DNA of 64,000 bases, taken from positions 83,590,543 through 83,654,542 of the forward strand of contig NC_083346.1 of the NCBI RefSeq assembly GCF_019175385.1, given 5' to 3'. This document shows positions 11,117 through 22,718 of the stretch, piece by piece. The position numbers and the translations under genes are program-made. Every line of letters begins with the position of its first letter. Position 1 is the stretch's first letter. The notes below the pieces were generated by a model that was given only the letters and a program-made list of their open reading frames with translations, was not told the DNA's origin and searched no databases. Source of the DNA: Lycium barbarum (taxonomy: Eukaryota; Streptophyta; Magnoliopsida; Solanales; Solanaceae).

Positions 11117-11576
11117 ATCATGATAAAATACAAATAATATACCTGTGACAACATCAGGAGAAGACTCAAGATCTTAGCGTCCAGCCAAAGCATAAATACG
11201 GTGCTGAAGACCGCTAGGCCAACTGGCGCATGTGAACCTGGCCCCAAAGGGCGAACTGATGATGAAGATCCGGCTACCGACCCTGAAGGCCGGGTCCTAC
11301 CTCTATCACCAACTGAGGGGCAATCACGCATAATATGGCCTGGTCGACCACATGAATAGCAAACCTCTGAACCCAATCTACACTTACCTCAATGTAACTT
11401 CCCACACTGGGAACATCGTGGGCCAACTAGTGCATGTGAACCTGACCCGAATCTCCTCTGAACTGCGAACCAAAAAAACTCTGACTCGGCTCGAAATGGG
11501 TAGATCTATCAAATATCTGGCCGGAAAACCGTGAAGGCGCACTAGTCATAGAATGGCCTGAATGCCTCGAAAACTG
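11117..11576 (-). pseudogene. Gag zinc knuckle and linker of element B
   Basis: The CCHC knuckle CYSCGRPGHIMRDC is intact around 11320-11360, followed by a serine/glycine/arginine-rich linker. The part between this knuckle and the capsid-like domain (11377-11576) is degenerate in several frames but keeps FDRSTHFEPSQS-like and CSQCGKL-like remnants. The knuckle normally binds genomic RNA during packaging. Confidence 0.7.
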
Positions 11577-12501
11577 CTATCTGTGCCCGCCTCTAAACTC
11601 ACTCATCGGACCCAAAAATATAGCCCTCTTGCAATGTCCCCTATCATGCTCACGTTCACTTCTTTGTTGTTGAAGGATTTCTTCTAAATTTTGAGCATGG
11701 GCCTGAATGCGTGAAATATCCATATTGTTCTGAAGGGACGCAGTCAAGCACCTATCCATCAAATGTGGCCCTAGGCCTTTCACAAATCGGTGCACTCGGT
11801 CACCCATATCCGCTACCATGGCTGAAGCATACCTAGCCAAAGAATTGAAGAGGAGACTATACTCTAAAGCACTCATGCTACCTTGCCTCAAATTAAAGAA
11901 CTTATCGGCTCTAGCTCGCCGAACCGCTGGAGGCAAATAATGTCTGACGAAAGCATCTACAAATTCTTGCGATACCGGGAGAGGTGCATTGGCACCCCGT
12001 GAAGCCATCCAAACCGTGTACCAATGGATCGCGACATCCCTCAATCTATAGGATGCTAACTCCACCGATTCGGTGTCTGAAGCATGTATCAAGCGAAGCG
12101 TCCTCAACATTCCATCAATAAAATTCTGAGGGTCCTCATCCAGCTTTGATCCAAAGAATTCCGGAGAGTTCAAGCTAATAAAATCACGGGCCCTTGCACT
12201 AACAGCCCTATCACTTTGCCCTGTACTTTGCCGCTGAGTCTGGGCAGCAACCAATTTAGTAAGCAAATGAATGGCCTTTTTTACATCTTAGCCTGAAGCA
12301 TCCGGTGGAGGAGCCGGATGCTGGAGCTGGGGCTAAGGCTCCCTCATGCTCCTCAGAAATAGGCACTAACTTGGAGGACTGAGATTGAGCCGCATTCTGG
12401 GACTCACTTTCCTCTACAACTGTTGGCGGTGCTCTTTCAGCCCGCTTTTCTGCCACTGTCTTTCCCTTTTGGACTGCTGTAGCCTTTCTCTTTACAGGCA
12501 T
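11577..12501 (-). pseudogene. Gag N-terminal half of element B
   Basis: The native start is probably the ATG at 12501: MPVKRKATAVQKGKT resembles the MPPKK start of elements D and E. A frame disruption near 12270-12290 separates this leader peptide from the main Gag domain (12266-11577), which is open for 229 codons: [71 protein letters not shown] and DRVHRFVKGLGPHL. This is the retrotransposon Gag core that assembles the particle. It ends in a stop before the knuckle. Confidence 0.82.
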
Positions 12502-12711
12502 CTCTAAAATACATAATACACGGTTAAAGAGGAGGAAGTTCTTATATCATAGCTCTATCGCACGATGTTATGAAGAAAGAAGGTCATTCATTCCTAAAAA
12601 TGCCTGCAGCCTCTTGTGTATAAGTGTGGCGCGCAACACACCCATAACTAAGACTCTACTGGACACGGCTCGTAGACACACCCTAGGACAGAACTGCTCT
12701 GATACCACTTT
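12502..12711 (-). other. Leader and tRNA-Met priming site of element B
   Basis: The priming site is at 12696-12707, reading TGGTATCAGAGC on the minus strand, complementary to the 3' end of initiator tRNA-Met. It is separated from the LTR by four bases (AAAG). The leader between it and gag is about 190 bases and resembles the leaders of C, D and E, including a GTGTGG-GCGCAACACACC-like segment. Confidence 0.88.
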
Positions 12712-13454
12712 TGTCACGACCCAACCGGAGGGCCGCGACGGGCACCTGGTGCTAGCCTACCCGGGTACCTCTTATCATACCTTTACATTTACATCTAGGT
12801 GAGCCACGTATTAAATCATACTTTCTATCCATCAATCATACTATTCCCATTGGGCAACAATACATATATACATATCACCATTAATAGCAATGTAGAGAAG
12901 CCGGCGAGGCTAACAAAATGACATCTAAATATATAGGCCGACAAGGCCAAACACATCTAACCATATACACATGTCTACGAGCCTCTAAGGAGAGTATATC
13001 ATATCATATAGGCAGGACAGGACCCCGCTATGCCCATGAATTTATATACACAAAAGAATAAGTACCAAAACTTTAGCTCCGAAGGAAATGGAGCTCCGCT
13101 ATGTAGTCCTTGAGAAGTTTAGCTATGGATCAAGTGTGTCTCCCTGGCCACCTGCGGGCATGACGTAGCGTCCACAAACAAAAGGACGTCAGTACGAAGA
13201 ATGTACTGAGTATGTAAAGCATGATCAATATCATTATAGAAGCACAATAAGCAACATAGGAAATAGCATAAGATGGAAGATAGAAGTATCATTGTCATAA
13301 GCACTTACTTGCTTTTCATAGGGACTTTCCATTTCTAATGCAAGATTGTGTACATACGTCCGTATTAGTATCCGTAATCATATCCATAGTAATTTACATT
13401 TCGTATTCATATACATATTCTTATTCATATTCGTAGCACATTCGTGTCCATACT
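12712..13454 (-). repeat. 5' LTR of element B, 3' part (B-type), cut by C
   Basis: Begins TGTCACGACCCAACC on the + strand, the reverse complement of an LTR end, and closely matches the end of the solo LTR at 38098. It includes the hairpin block (13152-13209) with stem 2 CGTCC/GGACG. It stops where the 5' LTR of C begins at 13455. The remainder should lie to the right of composite C, outside the window. Confidence 0.85.
13152..13209 (-). other. Three-hairpin block in LTR B
   Basis: In + coordinates: CTGCG/CGTAG, then CGTCC/GGACG, then TCAGTAC/GTACTGA. The middle stem uses different bases from the CCCCC/GGGGG of families D, E and F yet pairs perfectly. Confidence 0.7.
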
Positions 13455-13794
13455 TGTTACACCTTGGAAAATTTCCCGTTAATGTACAGTGAATAGGCTA
13501 GCGAAGGGTACGACGTGTACAATGTGGTGATAAGAAAGAAATAGCATTTGATGATCCATATCGAGATTGAAAGACATTTGACGTAAGGGAAGAAAGTTGT
13601 CAAGGAAAGCAAGGGATATGTTGTGTGTCGAGTAAGAATTATGAGCGACGAGTTAATGATGGCATAATGATGCCTTGGAGAAAAGTGATAACGTTCCTTA
13701 GATTGGTATTGAGGTGTTAAACAAGTGTCAAGAAGGTTCCATAAGGATTGGGGATCAAACGAGTTGACGAGAACGCGTTTCGGAGAACTGGGCA

Positions 13795-13943
13795 TTATAC
13801 GGCCAGACATACTGGCCGTATAAAACATACGGACCGTATGTCCAGCCGTATGTCTTGTCCAGAATAAGGGTCCTCACTGGACCAAACATATAGCCAGACA
13901 TACAGCCCGTATAAAATGTACGGACCGTATGTTGGTCCGTATG
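13795..13943 (+). promoter_or_regulatory. Palindrome array upstream of the C 5' LTR promoter
   Basis: Dyads TACGGCC..GGCCGTA, ATACGGACCGTAT and TACGGACCGTATGTTGGTCCGTA recur over 150 bp, as in LTR A. The TATA box expected just downstream is degenerate here (GCTGATAGAAGGACC near 13966). Confidence 0.55.
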
Positions 13944-14206
13944 ATTCGGTCTGGACAAATTTTTAATGCTGATAGAAGGACCCTCTCTCATTTTATTTCA
14001 TTTCATTCTCATTTCTCTACACTTCAAGAAACCTCTAGAACTCTCTCCATTATTCATCCACAAGAAACCAAGGGAAAACCATGATCAACTATACCAAACC
14101 CACAAAATCAAGTGTAGAAAACCTATCAAAGTTCATCTAAGCCAAGAAATCCCAAAAGAAGTGAACTAGGATTTTTGTGCAAGAAGAGAATTCCCACTCA
14201 AGGGTT

Positions 14207-14211
14207 GTTCA
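14207..14211. repeat. Target-site duplication of element E (left)
   Basis: gttca, repeated exactly at 36189-36193. It proves that E inserted into the 5' LTR of C. Confidence 0.9.
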
Positions 14212-17142
14212 TGTCACGACCCAACCCCGTAGGCCGTGACTAGTGCCGGAGTTGGACACTCATATCCCCTGTTAACTATAATCTTTTATAACCAGCATAT
14301 TATGAACTTATTTGTATACAAAGGTAGGACGTTATTTTAAAGCTGTCACAATTCTATATGTCGTAGTCACCTGTCTCCTGAGGAGTTACGATCTTCAACA
14401 ACAACATATATATATCTATGCAAGCCGACAAGGCTGCCACTACACGCAACATCCCAAATATATATATATATATATATGCAAGCCGACAAGGCTGCCATTA
14501 CGAATGGGTACGCCCCAAACATAAGTCGTATTCATACAACGCAACAACAACTATATACAGACCCACACAAATGTCCACAGACCTCTAAGAGTAATGACAG
14601 AATCATATGACGGGATAGGGCCCCGCTGTACCCCAAATAAACACATACATATACAACAAAAGGGAGTTATACCACAAGCTAGGCTCCGGAACAAAGGAGC
14701 ACTTCAAAGTAGCTGAATAGATATCCTAGGCTGGCGGATCTCCGAAACGAGCGTTTGTACCTGCGGGCATTAACGCAGCCCCCCGAAGAAAGGGGGTCAA
14801 TACGAAATATGTACTGAGCATGTAAAGCATGAAATATAGTAATAGACTCATACTAAGACAAGGTGTGTAGGACCCAATGCAACAAACAAAATTTCATAAA
14901 ACTTGCCTTTGAACATATTTCATCGGTATCGTTCTCATATCAATATCAATATCGAGTTTTGTAATCAAAGTTGAATAATCATTTTGTATATAACATATAT
15001 AACGTGTCCCGGCCCTTTAGTGAGGGACTCGGTGAATAATGAACATATACCCTCCTGGCCGCCATCCCCATATCATCATGCCATCATATCATCATATCAT
15101 CATATCATATATATATATAACGTGTCCCGGCCCTCTAGTGAGGGACTCAGTGAATAATGTAATAAATATGCGCAGGAAAATGTGTCTTGGCCCGGGACTC
15201 AGTGAAGGATGTAACGGTACGCACAAGCAGAATAATAAGCAACCACATACATGCAAATCATCTTTGGAGACTCAATAGATAAGTAACTAATCAGCTTTCA
15301 AGTGTCAGGATAATAATCATATTCAGTTCTTTCTAAATCTTATTACAAACCATAGCAAGTAATGTTTCACGATTCATATACTTGTATCAATCTAACATGA
15401 CATGGCTTTTGAAAGTCAAATATGACTCTAATTATGCAATTCTTTAAGAGTAGGAATTTCCATACATCATTTGTTAGTCAATCATATAGTAGGCTCGTGA
15501 CAATAACATTAAGGAATGAATAGAATCATAAGTCATGCTTGGAACTAGAGAGTAGAATTTCCCCCAAGGTTCATATCATTTCTTACTTACATCTAGGACA
15601 TGCCAAGAAAAAGAAGGAATAAGCTTTACATACCTTTAGCGTTTAGTCGTATTATAACTTGTACTTGCTGCCCAATGGTACTTATCCTATATCAAGATAT
15701 CAAGAGCTACGATTAGTCTACGAGGGAATTCAATATGTATTTTAACATTAACAATCCCTTTCTAACATTTAGACGACGTTTCGTTCGTATTCAAACCAAC
15801 TAGTACTACAAACTAATATTGCTAATCATATTTTCAAGTATCAATCCGAACTTGGTTAAACATGACTTAAGGGAACTTTGGACAGTCTGTACATCATTCA
15901 AAACAGTCCCCTATTCACGGCCAAACAGCACGCACAACATTACCAATTTCAATTCGCAGTTTTCCAACTTCAACTACAACGACAACAACACGTTTACAAC
16001 ATTACTTATACGATTATTGGAACTGTTTTAGCATCATATTTATTCTTACAACAGCCCACAAACCATTTCAATTTCAACTTGAATCATTAAGCTTCACTTT
16101 CACTAGATGTTCATAACAACAATCAACATTCAAAACGCACTAATCCACTCCTATCATTAAAACAGTCCACGGTTTGGGACTGCTTTCCTACTTCAACATA
16201 ATTCATTTCTTTTACACCCCAATTCATCTTTCCATAATGCATACAATTCACCACAATGTCCATAACAACAACAATTAAAACATGACACAAAACAGTCCAT
16301 AACTTCTCCTAAAGCAGTCCCCTACACGGCTTCAACACAACTACAACAACTTCATGATTTTCATCCATTTATCCATACTACAACACATTCAATTCATTCC
16401 CAATACATGTACAAGAAAATTAAGAATCATTTCACCTAGGTCTATGGCACACGGCCCACTTCAAATTCAAGAAAAACAGTCCAATACCAACATGCACAAT
16501 CATAAACATTCAATTCACCATAAAACACATGAGAAGGGATAAATTCTTACCTTGTAACTAAACCCTTCAATCGGCTAGCCCTTCACTTTCACTTCTTGAA
16601 TTTTAACATTTGTTCTTGCTATTCCAATGAATGCTACACGTTAATACACACCTTCAAGGGAGTTGAATTGCTTAAGAAACTGATTTTTTTGGGTCAATTT
16701 GGAGAAGGTTATTCTCGGCCAGCTTGTAGCCGAGAGCCTCTCTCTCTATCTCTTAATTTTCTACTTTGTAAAGATGCAAATGACTTGTTTAGTTGATAAT
16801 GAATCAGAATTTCTGTTATATATATGCATTACATGATTTCGACATGTGTCCCACTCAAATTTTGGGTCAATGATCATTGACCACTTCAATCCTCTTACAC
16901 GGCCACTATGGCTTATTTTATGGACTGATTTGGTTTTCCAATCCCACTTAATAATCTACTCATGGTTAATTTAATCCCAATTTTCCATTAATGCTTCTAT
17001 ACCAAACAAAATTTATAGGTAACTTGTGACTTGAAACGAAACCGGAAGTTAAAGTCTCTACTTCGTATCTTAAAATAGTCTTGTCTTTAACTTGTCGCGT
17101 TTAGTTTAAAACGTCCCAATGTATGAAATATGGGATATAACA
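14212..17142 (-). repeat. 3' LTR of element E (2931 bp)
   Basis: On the + strand it runs from TGTCACGACCC to GGATATAACA. It contains the hairpin block (14761-14817), a CCCGGCCCT..TAGTGAGGGACTCGGTGAA repeat cluster (about 15005-15160), AGGTATG and AGGTAAG donor-like blocks on the minus strand (near 15633 and 16550), and a TATATATAT promoter near 16818-16828. It ends next to the polypurine tract. No independent gene was found. Confidence 0.92.
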
Positions 17143-17263
17143 TCCTCCCCCCTTTAAAACATTCATCCTCGAATGTCAATTTTTATCCCGTCGGGTTCTA
17201 TAAGAGTCTTGGAAAGGGTTTTCCTTATCGCTAACATATAGATTGAGCAAACAATTAACACAA
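17143..17263 (-). other. Polypurine tract and 3' untranslated region of element E
   Basis: On the minus strand the run AAAGGGGGGAGGA directly precedes the 3' LTR. It is preceded by the palindrome ACATTC-GAGGAT-GAATGT (17159-17176), shared in form with elements A, C, D and D'. Confidence 0.85.
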
Positions 17264-17727
17264 TCAAGCAAGGGGGTTTAAATTACCAGTAGGCGTGGAA
17301 AACAAGTGAGGATATTTCTTTTTCATCTCCTCTTCAGCCTCCCAAGTCATCTCCTCTTCAGCCTCCCAAGTCATCTCCTCCCTATTATTGTTCCGCCACA
17401 ACACTTTAACCGACGCCACATCTTTTGTTCGCAACCTTCTGATTTGTCGATCAAGTATGGCTATAGGCTGCTCTTCGTATGATAGCTCCTCTGTTACCTG
17501 GATATCATCTACAGGAACCACCCTGGAAGGATCGCCTATATACTTCCGAAGCATTGACACATGGAAGACCGGATGTACTGCTCCTAAATCCGCCGGTAGA
17601 TCTAACTCGTAGGCAACTTGGCCTACCTTACGGATAACCTGATAAGGTCCAATGTATCTCGGGCTCAACTTTCCTTTCTTGCCGAATCTCATAACACCCT
17701 TCATGGGTGACACCTTCAAGAACACCT
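17264..17727 (-). pseudogene. Integrase C-terminus and chromodomain-like tail of element E, out of frame
   Basis: Reads [21 protein letters not shown], then [42 protein letters not shown] and the chromodomain-like [22 protein letters not shown]. It lies in a different frame from the upstream Gag-Pol because of a deletion at about 17725-17731. The tail also carries a perfect 24-bp tandem duplication (17323-17370) that repeats EEMTWEAE, lengthening it by eight residues. Other copies here have a single EEMTWEAE. The function would be targeting of integration, but it cannot be made as part of Pol from this copy. Confidence 0.85.
17323..17370. repeat. 24-bp tandem duplication in the E chromodomain-like tail
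   Basis: Two exact adjacent units, 17323-17346 and 17347-17370, each beginning TCATCTCCTCTTCAGCC. Elements A, C, D and D' have one unit. Confidence 0.95.
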
Positions 17728-20700
17728 AATAGAGCTTCGTACGGTGCCATCTGAATGCTAGAATGGTAGCTGTTATTATAAGCAAACTCGATCAGCGGCA
17801 AGTGATCATCCCAGCTGCCCCTAAAATCAATGACATAGGCCCGTAACATATCTTGTAGCGTCTGAATGGTACACTCGGCCTGTCCGTCAGTCTGAGGGTG
17901 AAATGCTGTGCTGAGACTCACCTGTGTCCCCAATCCCTCCTGAAAGGATCTCCAGAAATTAGCTGTAAACTGGGCCCCTCTATCCGAGATAATAGCTGTG
18001 GGAACCCCATGAAGTCTCACTATCTCGTTAAGATACAATCTGGCATAATCCTCAGCTGAATACGTAGTCCTGACTGGAAGAAAGTGGACTGATTTTGTCA
18101 ATCTATCAACAATAACACAGACAGAGTCATATTTCCGTGGAGTGCGAGGTAGACCTGTGACGAAATCCATATTAATTACCTCCCATTTCCAGGTCGGAAT
18201 CTCCATCTCCTGCAGTAGTCCTCCAGGCTTCTGGTGCTCTATCTTGACCTGTTGGCAATTCGGACACCGGGCCACGAATTCTGCTATATCCTTTTTCATA
18301 CCATCCCACCAATACAAACACCTAAGGTCATGATACATTTTTGTTGATCCTAGGTGAACAGAATAACGAGCATAGTGTGCCTCCCCCATTACCTGCTGCC
18401 GTAATCCTGCAACCTCAGGTACACATAATCTGTTTCTGTATCGTAGTACTCCATCAGATGACATCATGAATGGGTTCTCGTCCTTCTGAAGTGTTGTGTC
18501 TCTGTAATGTACAAGAATAGGATCCTCATATTGACGTCTCTTCACTTCTTCTACAATAGAGGACTCAACAACACCTCGCATAAAATTTCTGCCATCATCA
18601 GAATCAGCCAAATGAACTCCAAGACTAGCTAGCTGATGAATCTCATGGACTATCTCTTTCCTTCCTGGCTGTACACCTGCCAAACTACCCATAGATTTAC
18701 GGCTGAGTGCATCTGCTACAACGTTAGCCTTTCCTGGGTGATATAGAATATTGACATCATAATCTTTCAGTAACTCTAGCCACCTCCTTTGCCGTAAATT
18801 CAGCTCCTTCTGCTTAAAGATATACTGGAGACTCTTATGATCTGTATAAATATCAACATCCACGCCATATAGATAATGTCTCCATATCTTCAAGGCATGT
18901 ATCACCACCGCCAACTCCAGGTCATGGGTAGGATAATTTCTTTCGTGCTTCCTGAGCTGTCGGGAAGCATAGGCGATAACTCTGCCGTGCTGCATCAACA
19001 CGCAACCCAACCCAACACCGGAAGCATCACAATAAATAACATAGCCATCTGGCCTCTCAGGAAGAGTTAGAACTCGAGCTGTAGTCAACTTATCTTTCAA
19101 TAATTGGAAACTTCGTTCACAAGCATCGGTCCACTGGAATTTAGCCGCTTTCTGTGTTAGCCTGGTTAAAGGCGCTGAAATCGAAGCAAACGTTTTTACA
19201 AATCTCCTGTAATATCCTGCTAGCCCCAGAAAGCTACGTACCTCAGTAGGCGTCGTAGGTCTAGGCCAAGTCTTGACGGCCTCAATTTTCTGCGAGTCCA
19301 CCCGAATACCGTCTGCTCCAACGATATGCCCCAGAAATGCTACTGAAGTCAACCAGAATTCACATTTAGAGAACTTAGCATATAATTTCTGATTCTGGAG
19401 GACCTTAAGTACAGTCCTCAAGTGATCTGCATGCTCTTCTTCCGATCGTGAATAGACCAGAATATCATCAATAAATACAATCACGAACAAGTCGAGGAAT
19501 GGCTTAAACGCCCTGTTCATCAAGTCCATAAACACGGCTGGAGCATTGGTCAGCCCAAAAGACATCACTTTAAACTCGTAATGCCCGTATCGGGTCCTGA
19601 ATGCAGTCTTTGGAATATCTGCTTCCTTTACCCGCACCTGGTGATAACTTGACCGCAAGTCTATCTTTGAAAAACATTTAGCACCCTGCAACTGGTCAAA
19701 TAAATCATCAATCCTGGGGAGGGGATATCTATTCTTTATTGTTACTTTGTTCAGCTGCCTATAATCAATACACATCCGCAGCGACCCATCCTTCTTTCTT
19801 ACAAATAATACCGGTGCGCCCCAAGGTGATGTACTGGGCCTAATGAAGCCCTTCTCTAATAGGTCTCTCAGTTGCTCCTTCAATTCTTTCAATTCTGCAG
19901 GTGCCATTCTGTAAGGAGGAATAGATATAGGCTGAGTATCTAGCAATACATCTATAGTGAACTCTATCTCAAGCTCAGGAGGAAGACCTGGAAGTTCATC
20001 TGGGAATACATCTGGAAATTCATTAACCACTGGGACTGACTGAAGAGTCGGTACTTCTGCTTTTAAGTCATGCACACGAACCAGATGACAAATATAGCCC
20101 TTCCTAACCATTTTCCTTGCCTTGAGGTATGAAATAAACTTACCTCTCGGCGATGCTATATTCCCCCTCCATTCTATAATTGGTTCCCCTGGGAACTGAA
20201 ATCGAACTACTTTGCCTCTGCAGTCAACATTAGCATAACAAGAAGCCAACCAGTCCATCCCCATAATAACATCAAACTTAGTCATGTCTAGTTCTATCAA
20301 ATCTGCCTTGGTGCAGCGATTACATATGACCACCGAACAGTCTTTATATACTAGTCTTGCTAAAACAAAATCCCCTATTGGTGTAGCTACCTCGAATGGT
20401 TTTATAGATTCAGATTTTATCCCAATTTTACTAGCAACAAAAGGGGAAATATATGATAATGTGGAGCCTGGGTCTATCAATGCATATACATCTCGGGAGA
20501 AAATCGATAGTATAGCTGTAACCACATTTGGCGACGCCTCCTGGTCCTGTCTACTAGCTAAGGCATATATGCAGTTCGAAGGACCGCTAGAACTGGAAAC
20601 TCCGCCACGGCCTGCTGGTGTCGGAATACCTTGCCCCATAGGGCGCATAGCCACCGAAGAGGAAGAACCAGCAACTGATCCCGTAGGCTGAGCTGCGCCA

Positions 20701-21971
20701 CCTGCACCACCCCCAAATCGACACTCCCTCATAGTATGGCCCTGACGGCCGCAAGAGAAACAACCACCAGTAATGAAACGACATTCCCCTGGATGGCGTC
20801 TGCCACATCGAGGACACGGAGGTATAGGTGGTCTCATCTGGCCTGTATTCCTGTGCATCTGGGAACCTGAAGTCATGGAGCTTTGACCAGCTCCCGAATA
20901 CCCCGTACTATCAAACCTCCTACCAGTAAATTGTGGAGGTGCACTCCGTGCCGGCTGGGAAGGATATCTACTATACTGCTGTTGGGGCTGCCTGCCCCGA
21001 AAGTCACCAGAAAAGTACCTAGCTGACCTAACTTTCTTATGCTGACCCCTGTCCTGCTCCCTATCAAATCGACGCCCTCCTCCCTGTCGATCCTCAACCC
21101 CCTGGGCGTATGCCTGCACTCGAGCGATATCCATACCGGGATGAGAAGCCATTGCCATACAGCTATCAATCAAGTAATTATCCAGCCCCATTACGTAATG
21201 ATGCACCCTATCTGCCATGTCAGCTACAATAGTGGGCGCGTACCTAGCCAGTGAATCAAACTCGAGGCTATAATCTCGAACACTTCTGCCATTCTGCCTC
21301 AGGTGTAGAAATCTGTCAACTCTGGCTCGCCTCATCTCCAGAGGCAGAAAGTGACCCAGAAAAGCCTCCACGAACTCGTCCCATACTGCTGGTGGGGCAT
21401 CCTCACCCCTGGACAACTCCCAGGACTCATACCAATTAACCACTACGTCACGCAACCGATATGAAGCCAATTCAACCGACTCAGTCTCGGAGGATTTAGT
21501 CACCCACAAGGTACGCAACATCTGTCGAATAAACTCCTGTGGATCCTCCGTGGGCTTTGACCCATAGAACTCTGGGGGGTTACAAGTCAAGAAATCACGG
21601 ACCCTCAAACTATCATGTCTGTCCTCATAGTCACCGCCTAACCCGCGTCTGCGAGCCTGCCCCGATACCAACCTGGCCAATAACTGTACTGCGTCTCGCA
21701 TAGCCCTATCCTCCGCCCCTGGCTGGGGAGCTGGGGGCTCAGGTGTTGGAACCTCACGAGCTGGTGGTAAATCTGTCTCCTGATCTGCAGTTGTTGCTGC
21801 CCTAGGCCCCTCTGATAATGGTGGTGTAGCAGAGCTCGCTGACTGAAGCTTAATCTCAGGCACATATTGGGCATAAGCCCTAGTAATCCTCCGGGTCTCA
21901 CTGGTCTCTCCAACTACCGCCTTGCCCTTCTGGGCGGCTGTCTCCTTCTTTGGAGGCATCGCTGTAAACAT
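17628..21971 (-). CDS. gag-pol: Gag-Pol polyprotein of element E (protease, RT, RNase H, integrase core)
   Basis: Open for 1447 codons. The likely start is the second Met (21959), [13 protein letters not shown], as in D. Gag core at about residues 125-270 ([27 protein letters not shown]); CCHC knuckle [14 protein letters not shown] at about 400; protease [11 protein letters not shown] at about 495; RT from about 655 with [10 protein letters not shown] and [10 protein letters not shown] at about 833; RNase [11 protein letters not shown] and [10 protein letters not shown]; integrase HHCC with CPNCQQ; catalytic residues in NMDF (about 1267), SDRGAQF (about 1328) and DGQAE (about 1360). The last 20 or so codons are frameshifted by a deletion of about 190 bp that removes the segment between APYEALYG and GDWVFLK. 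Gag is fused to Pol in one frame, as in Tekay/Del elements. It would make particles and cDNA, with integration doubtful. Confidence 0.9.
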   Translation of the reverse strand: MFTAMPPKKETAAQKGKAVVGETSETRRITRAYAQYVPEIKLQSASSATPPLSEGPRAATTADQETDLPPAREVPTPEPPAPQPGAEDRAMRDAVQLLARLVSGQARRRGLGGDYEDRHDSLRVRDFLTCNPPEFYGSKPTEDPQEFIRQMLRTLWVTKSSETESVELASYRLRDVVVNWYESWELSRGEDAPPAVWDEFVEAFLGHFLPLEMRRARVDRFLHLRQNGRSVRDYSLEFDSLARYAPTIVADMADRVHHYVMGLDNYLIDSCMAMASHPGMDIARVQAYAQGVEDRQGGGRRFDREQDRGQHKKVRSARYFSGDFRGRQPQQQYSRYPSQPARSAPPQFTGRRFDSTGYSGAGQSSMTSGSQMHRNTGQMRPPIPPCPRCGRRHPGECRFITGGCFSCGRQGHTMRECRFGGGAGGAAQPTGSVAGSSSSVAMRPMGQGIPTPAGRGGVSSSSGPSNCIYALASRQDQEASPNVVTAILSIFSRDVYALIDPGSTLSYISPFVASKIGIKSESIKPFEVATPIGDFVLARLVYKDCSVVICNRCTKADLIELDMTKFDVIMGMDWLASCYANVDCRGKVVRFQFPGEPIIEWRGNIASPRGKFISYLKARKMVRKGYICHLVRVHDLKAEVPTLQSVPVVNEFPDVFPDELPGLPPELEIEFTIDVLLDTQPISIPPYRMAPAELKELKEQLRDLLEKGFIRPSTSPWGAPVLFVRKKDGSLRMCIDYRQLNKVTIKNRYPLPRIDDLFDQLQGAKCFSKIDLRSSYHQVRVKEADIPKTAFRTRYGHYEFKVMSFGLTNAPAVFMDLMNRAFKPFLDLFVIVFIDDILVYSRSEEEHADHLRTVLKVLQNQKLYAKFSKCEFWLTSVAFLGHIVGADGIRVDSQKIEAVKTWPRPTTPTEVRSFLGLAGYYRRFVKTFASISAPLTRLTQKAAKFQWTDACERSFQLLKDKLTTARVLTLPERPDGYVIYCDASGVGLGCVLMQHGRVIAYASRQLRKHERNYPTHDLELAVVIHALKIWRHYLYGVDVDIYTDHKSLQYIFKQKELNLRQRRWLELLKDYDVNILYHPGKANVVADALSRKSMGSLAGVQPGRKEIVHEIHQLASLGVHLADSDDGRNFMRGVVESSIVEEVKRRQYEDPILVHYRDTTLQKDENPFMMSSDGVLRYRNRLCVPEVAGLRQQVMGEAHYARYSVHLGSTKMYHDLRCLYWWDGMKKDIAEFVARCPNCQQVKIEHQKPGGLLQEMEIPTWKWEVINMDFVTGLPRTPRKYDSVCVIVDRLTKSVHFLPVRTTYSAEDYARLYLNEIVRLHGVPTAIISDRGAQFTANFWRSFQEGLGTQVSLSTAFHPQTDGQAECTIQTLQDMLRAYVIDFRGSWDDHLPLIEFAYNNSYHSSIQMAPYEALLGVLEGVTHEGCYEIRQERKVEPEIHWTLSGYP

Positions 21972-22148
21972 AACAATCTGTTAGGGAAAGATTATCCTGA
22001 TAATACAGCTCTATCGCACGATATAGAATGAGAAGGAAAGATAACATCCTAAATGTCCTGTAGCCTCCTGTTTATAAATGTGGTGCACAACACATCGATA
22101 AACAAGACTCTACTCGACACGGTCTGTAGACACTCTGAGGATTGAACC
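21972..22148 (-). other. Leader of element E, split by element D
   Basis: About 177 bases between gag and the insertion point of D. The remaining part, with the priming site, lies at 33183-33198 beyond D. The last bases, gaacc (22144-22148), are the left target duplication of D. On the E coding strand this duplication follows the priming site immediately. Confidence 0.85.
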
Positions 22149-22661
22149 TGTCACGACCCAGCCCCGTGGGCTGCGACTGGCACCCTACCTGGGTACCCAG
22201 ACCGAATCACACATTCATTTTCAAATCCAAACACATTTCATAATTTTTCGAAATCATATCAAACATAATTGATATCAAATATGTCTTAAGCGGTCGTGCC
22301 AAATCAAAATATCATATCAAATACAAACTGAGCGGCGGAATGGACATCGCCGGTCAAAAGTGCATATATAAGCATAGGGGCCATTTGGGGCCATCATGAC
22401 AAACGGACCGCTTTAAGACCACAAAACAAAATCAGACCAACATATACAGGACCCTCACCCCACATATATGACTACAGGCCTCTATGAGTTCGAAACAAAA
22501 ACATATGGCGAGACAGGGCCCCGCCGTACCTAAATAGTCAAATATACAAAACAGATACAAAGCGAAAGGAGTCTGTACCAAAAGTGGACTCCGGATCAAA
22601 TAGGAGTACTCCAGAATAGCAAGAAGTGAAGCCTACTGTGGAGGATCACCGATATCTGCAC

Positions 22662-22718
22662 CTGCGGGCATAAAACGCAGCCCCCGAAGAAAGGGGGTCA
22701 GTACGAAATATGTACTGA
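22662..22718 (-). other. Three-hairpin block in D 3' LTR
   Basis: In + coordinates: CTGCG/CGCAG (22662-22680), CCCCC/GGGGG (22681-22697) and TCAGTAC/GTACTGA (22698-22718), packed with no gaps over 57 bases. Confidence 0.75.

Larger units (their letters stand above)
8848..13454 (-). mobile_element. Element B: Ty3/Gypsy retrotransposon remnant
   Basis: Minus-strand element. Reading right to left it has a partial 5' LTR (12712-13454), priming site, gag, protease, RT, RNase H and the beginning of integrase. Element A interrupts the integrase at 8847/8848, inside the WEVINMDF segment; composite C cuts the 5' LTR at 13454/13455. The rest of integrase and the 3' LTR lie outside the window or are lost. 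B is thus the oldest host layer on this side. It has many frameshifts and stops. Confidence 0.85.
13455..14211 (+). repeat. 5' LTR of element C, first part (A-type)
   Basis: Starts TGTTACACCTTGG and matches the beginning of LTR A, including the TACGG/CCGTA palindrome array at 13795-13943. It is interrupted after 14211 by element E. The last five bases, gttca (14207-14211), are repeated at 36189-36193 on the other side of E. Confidence 0.88.

Noticed and set aside
17143..21971. Endogenous pararetrovirus
   Set aside because: Integrase, LTRs, polypurine tract and target duplications are present; no movement or coat protein was seen.
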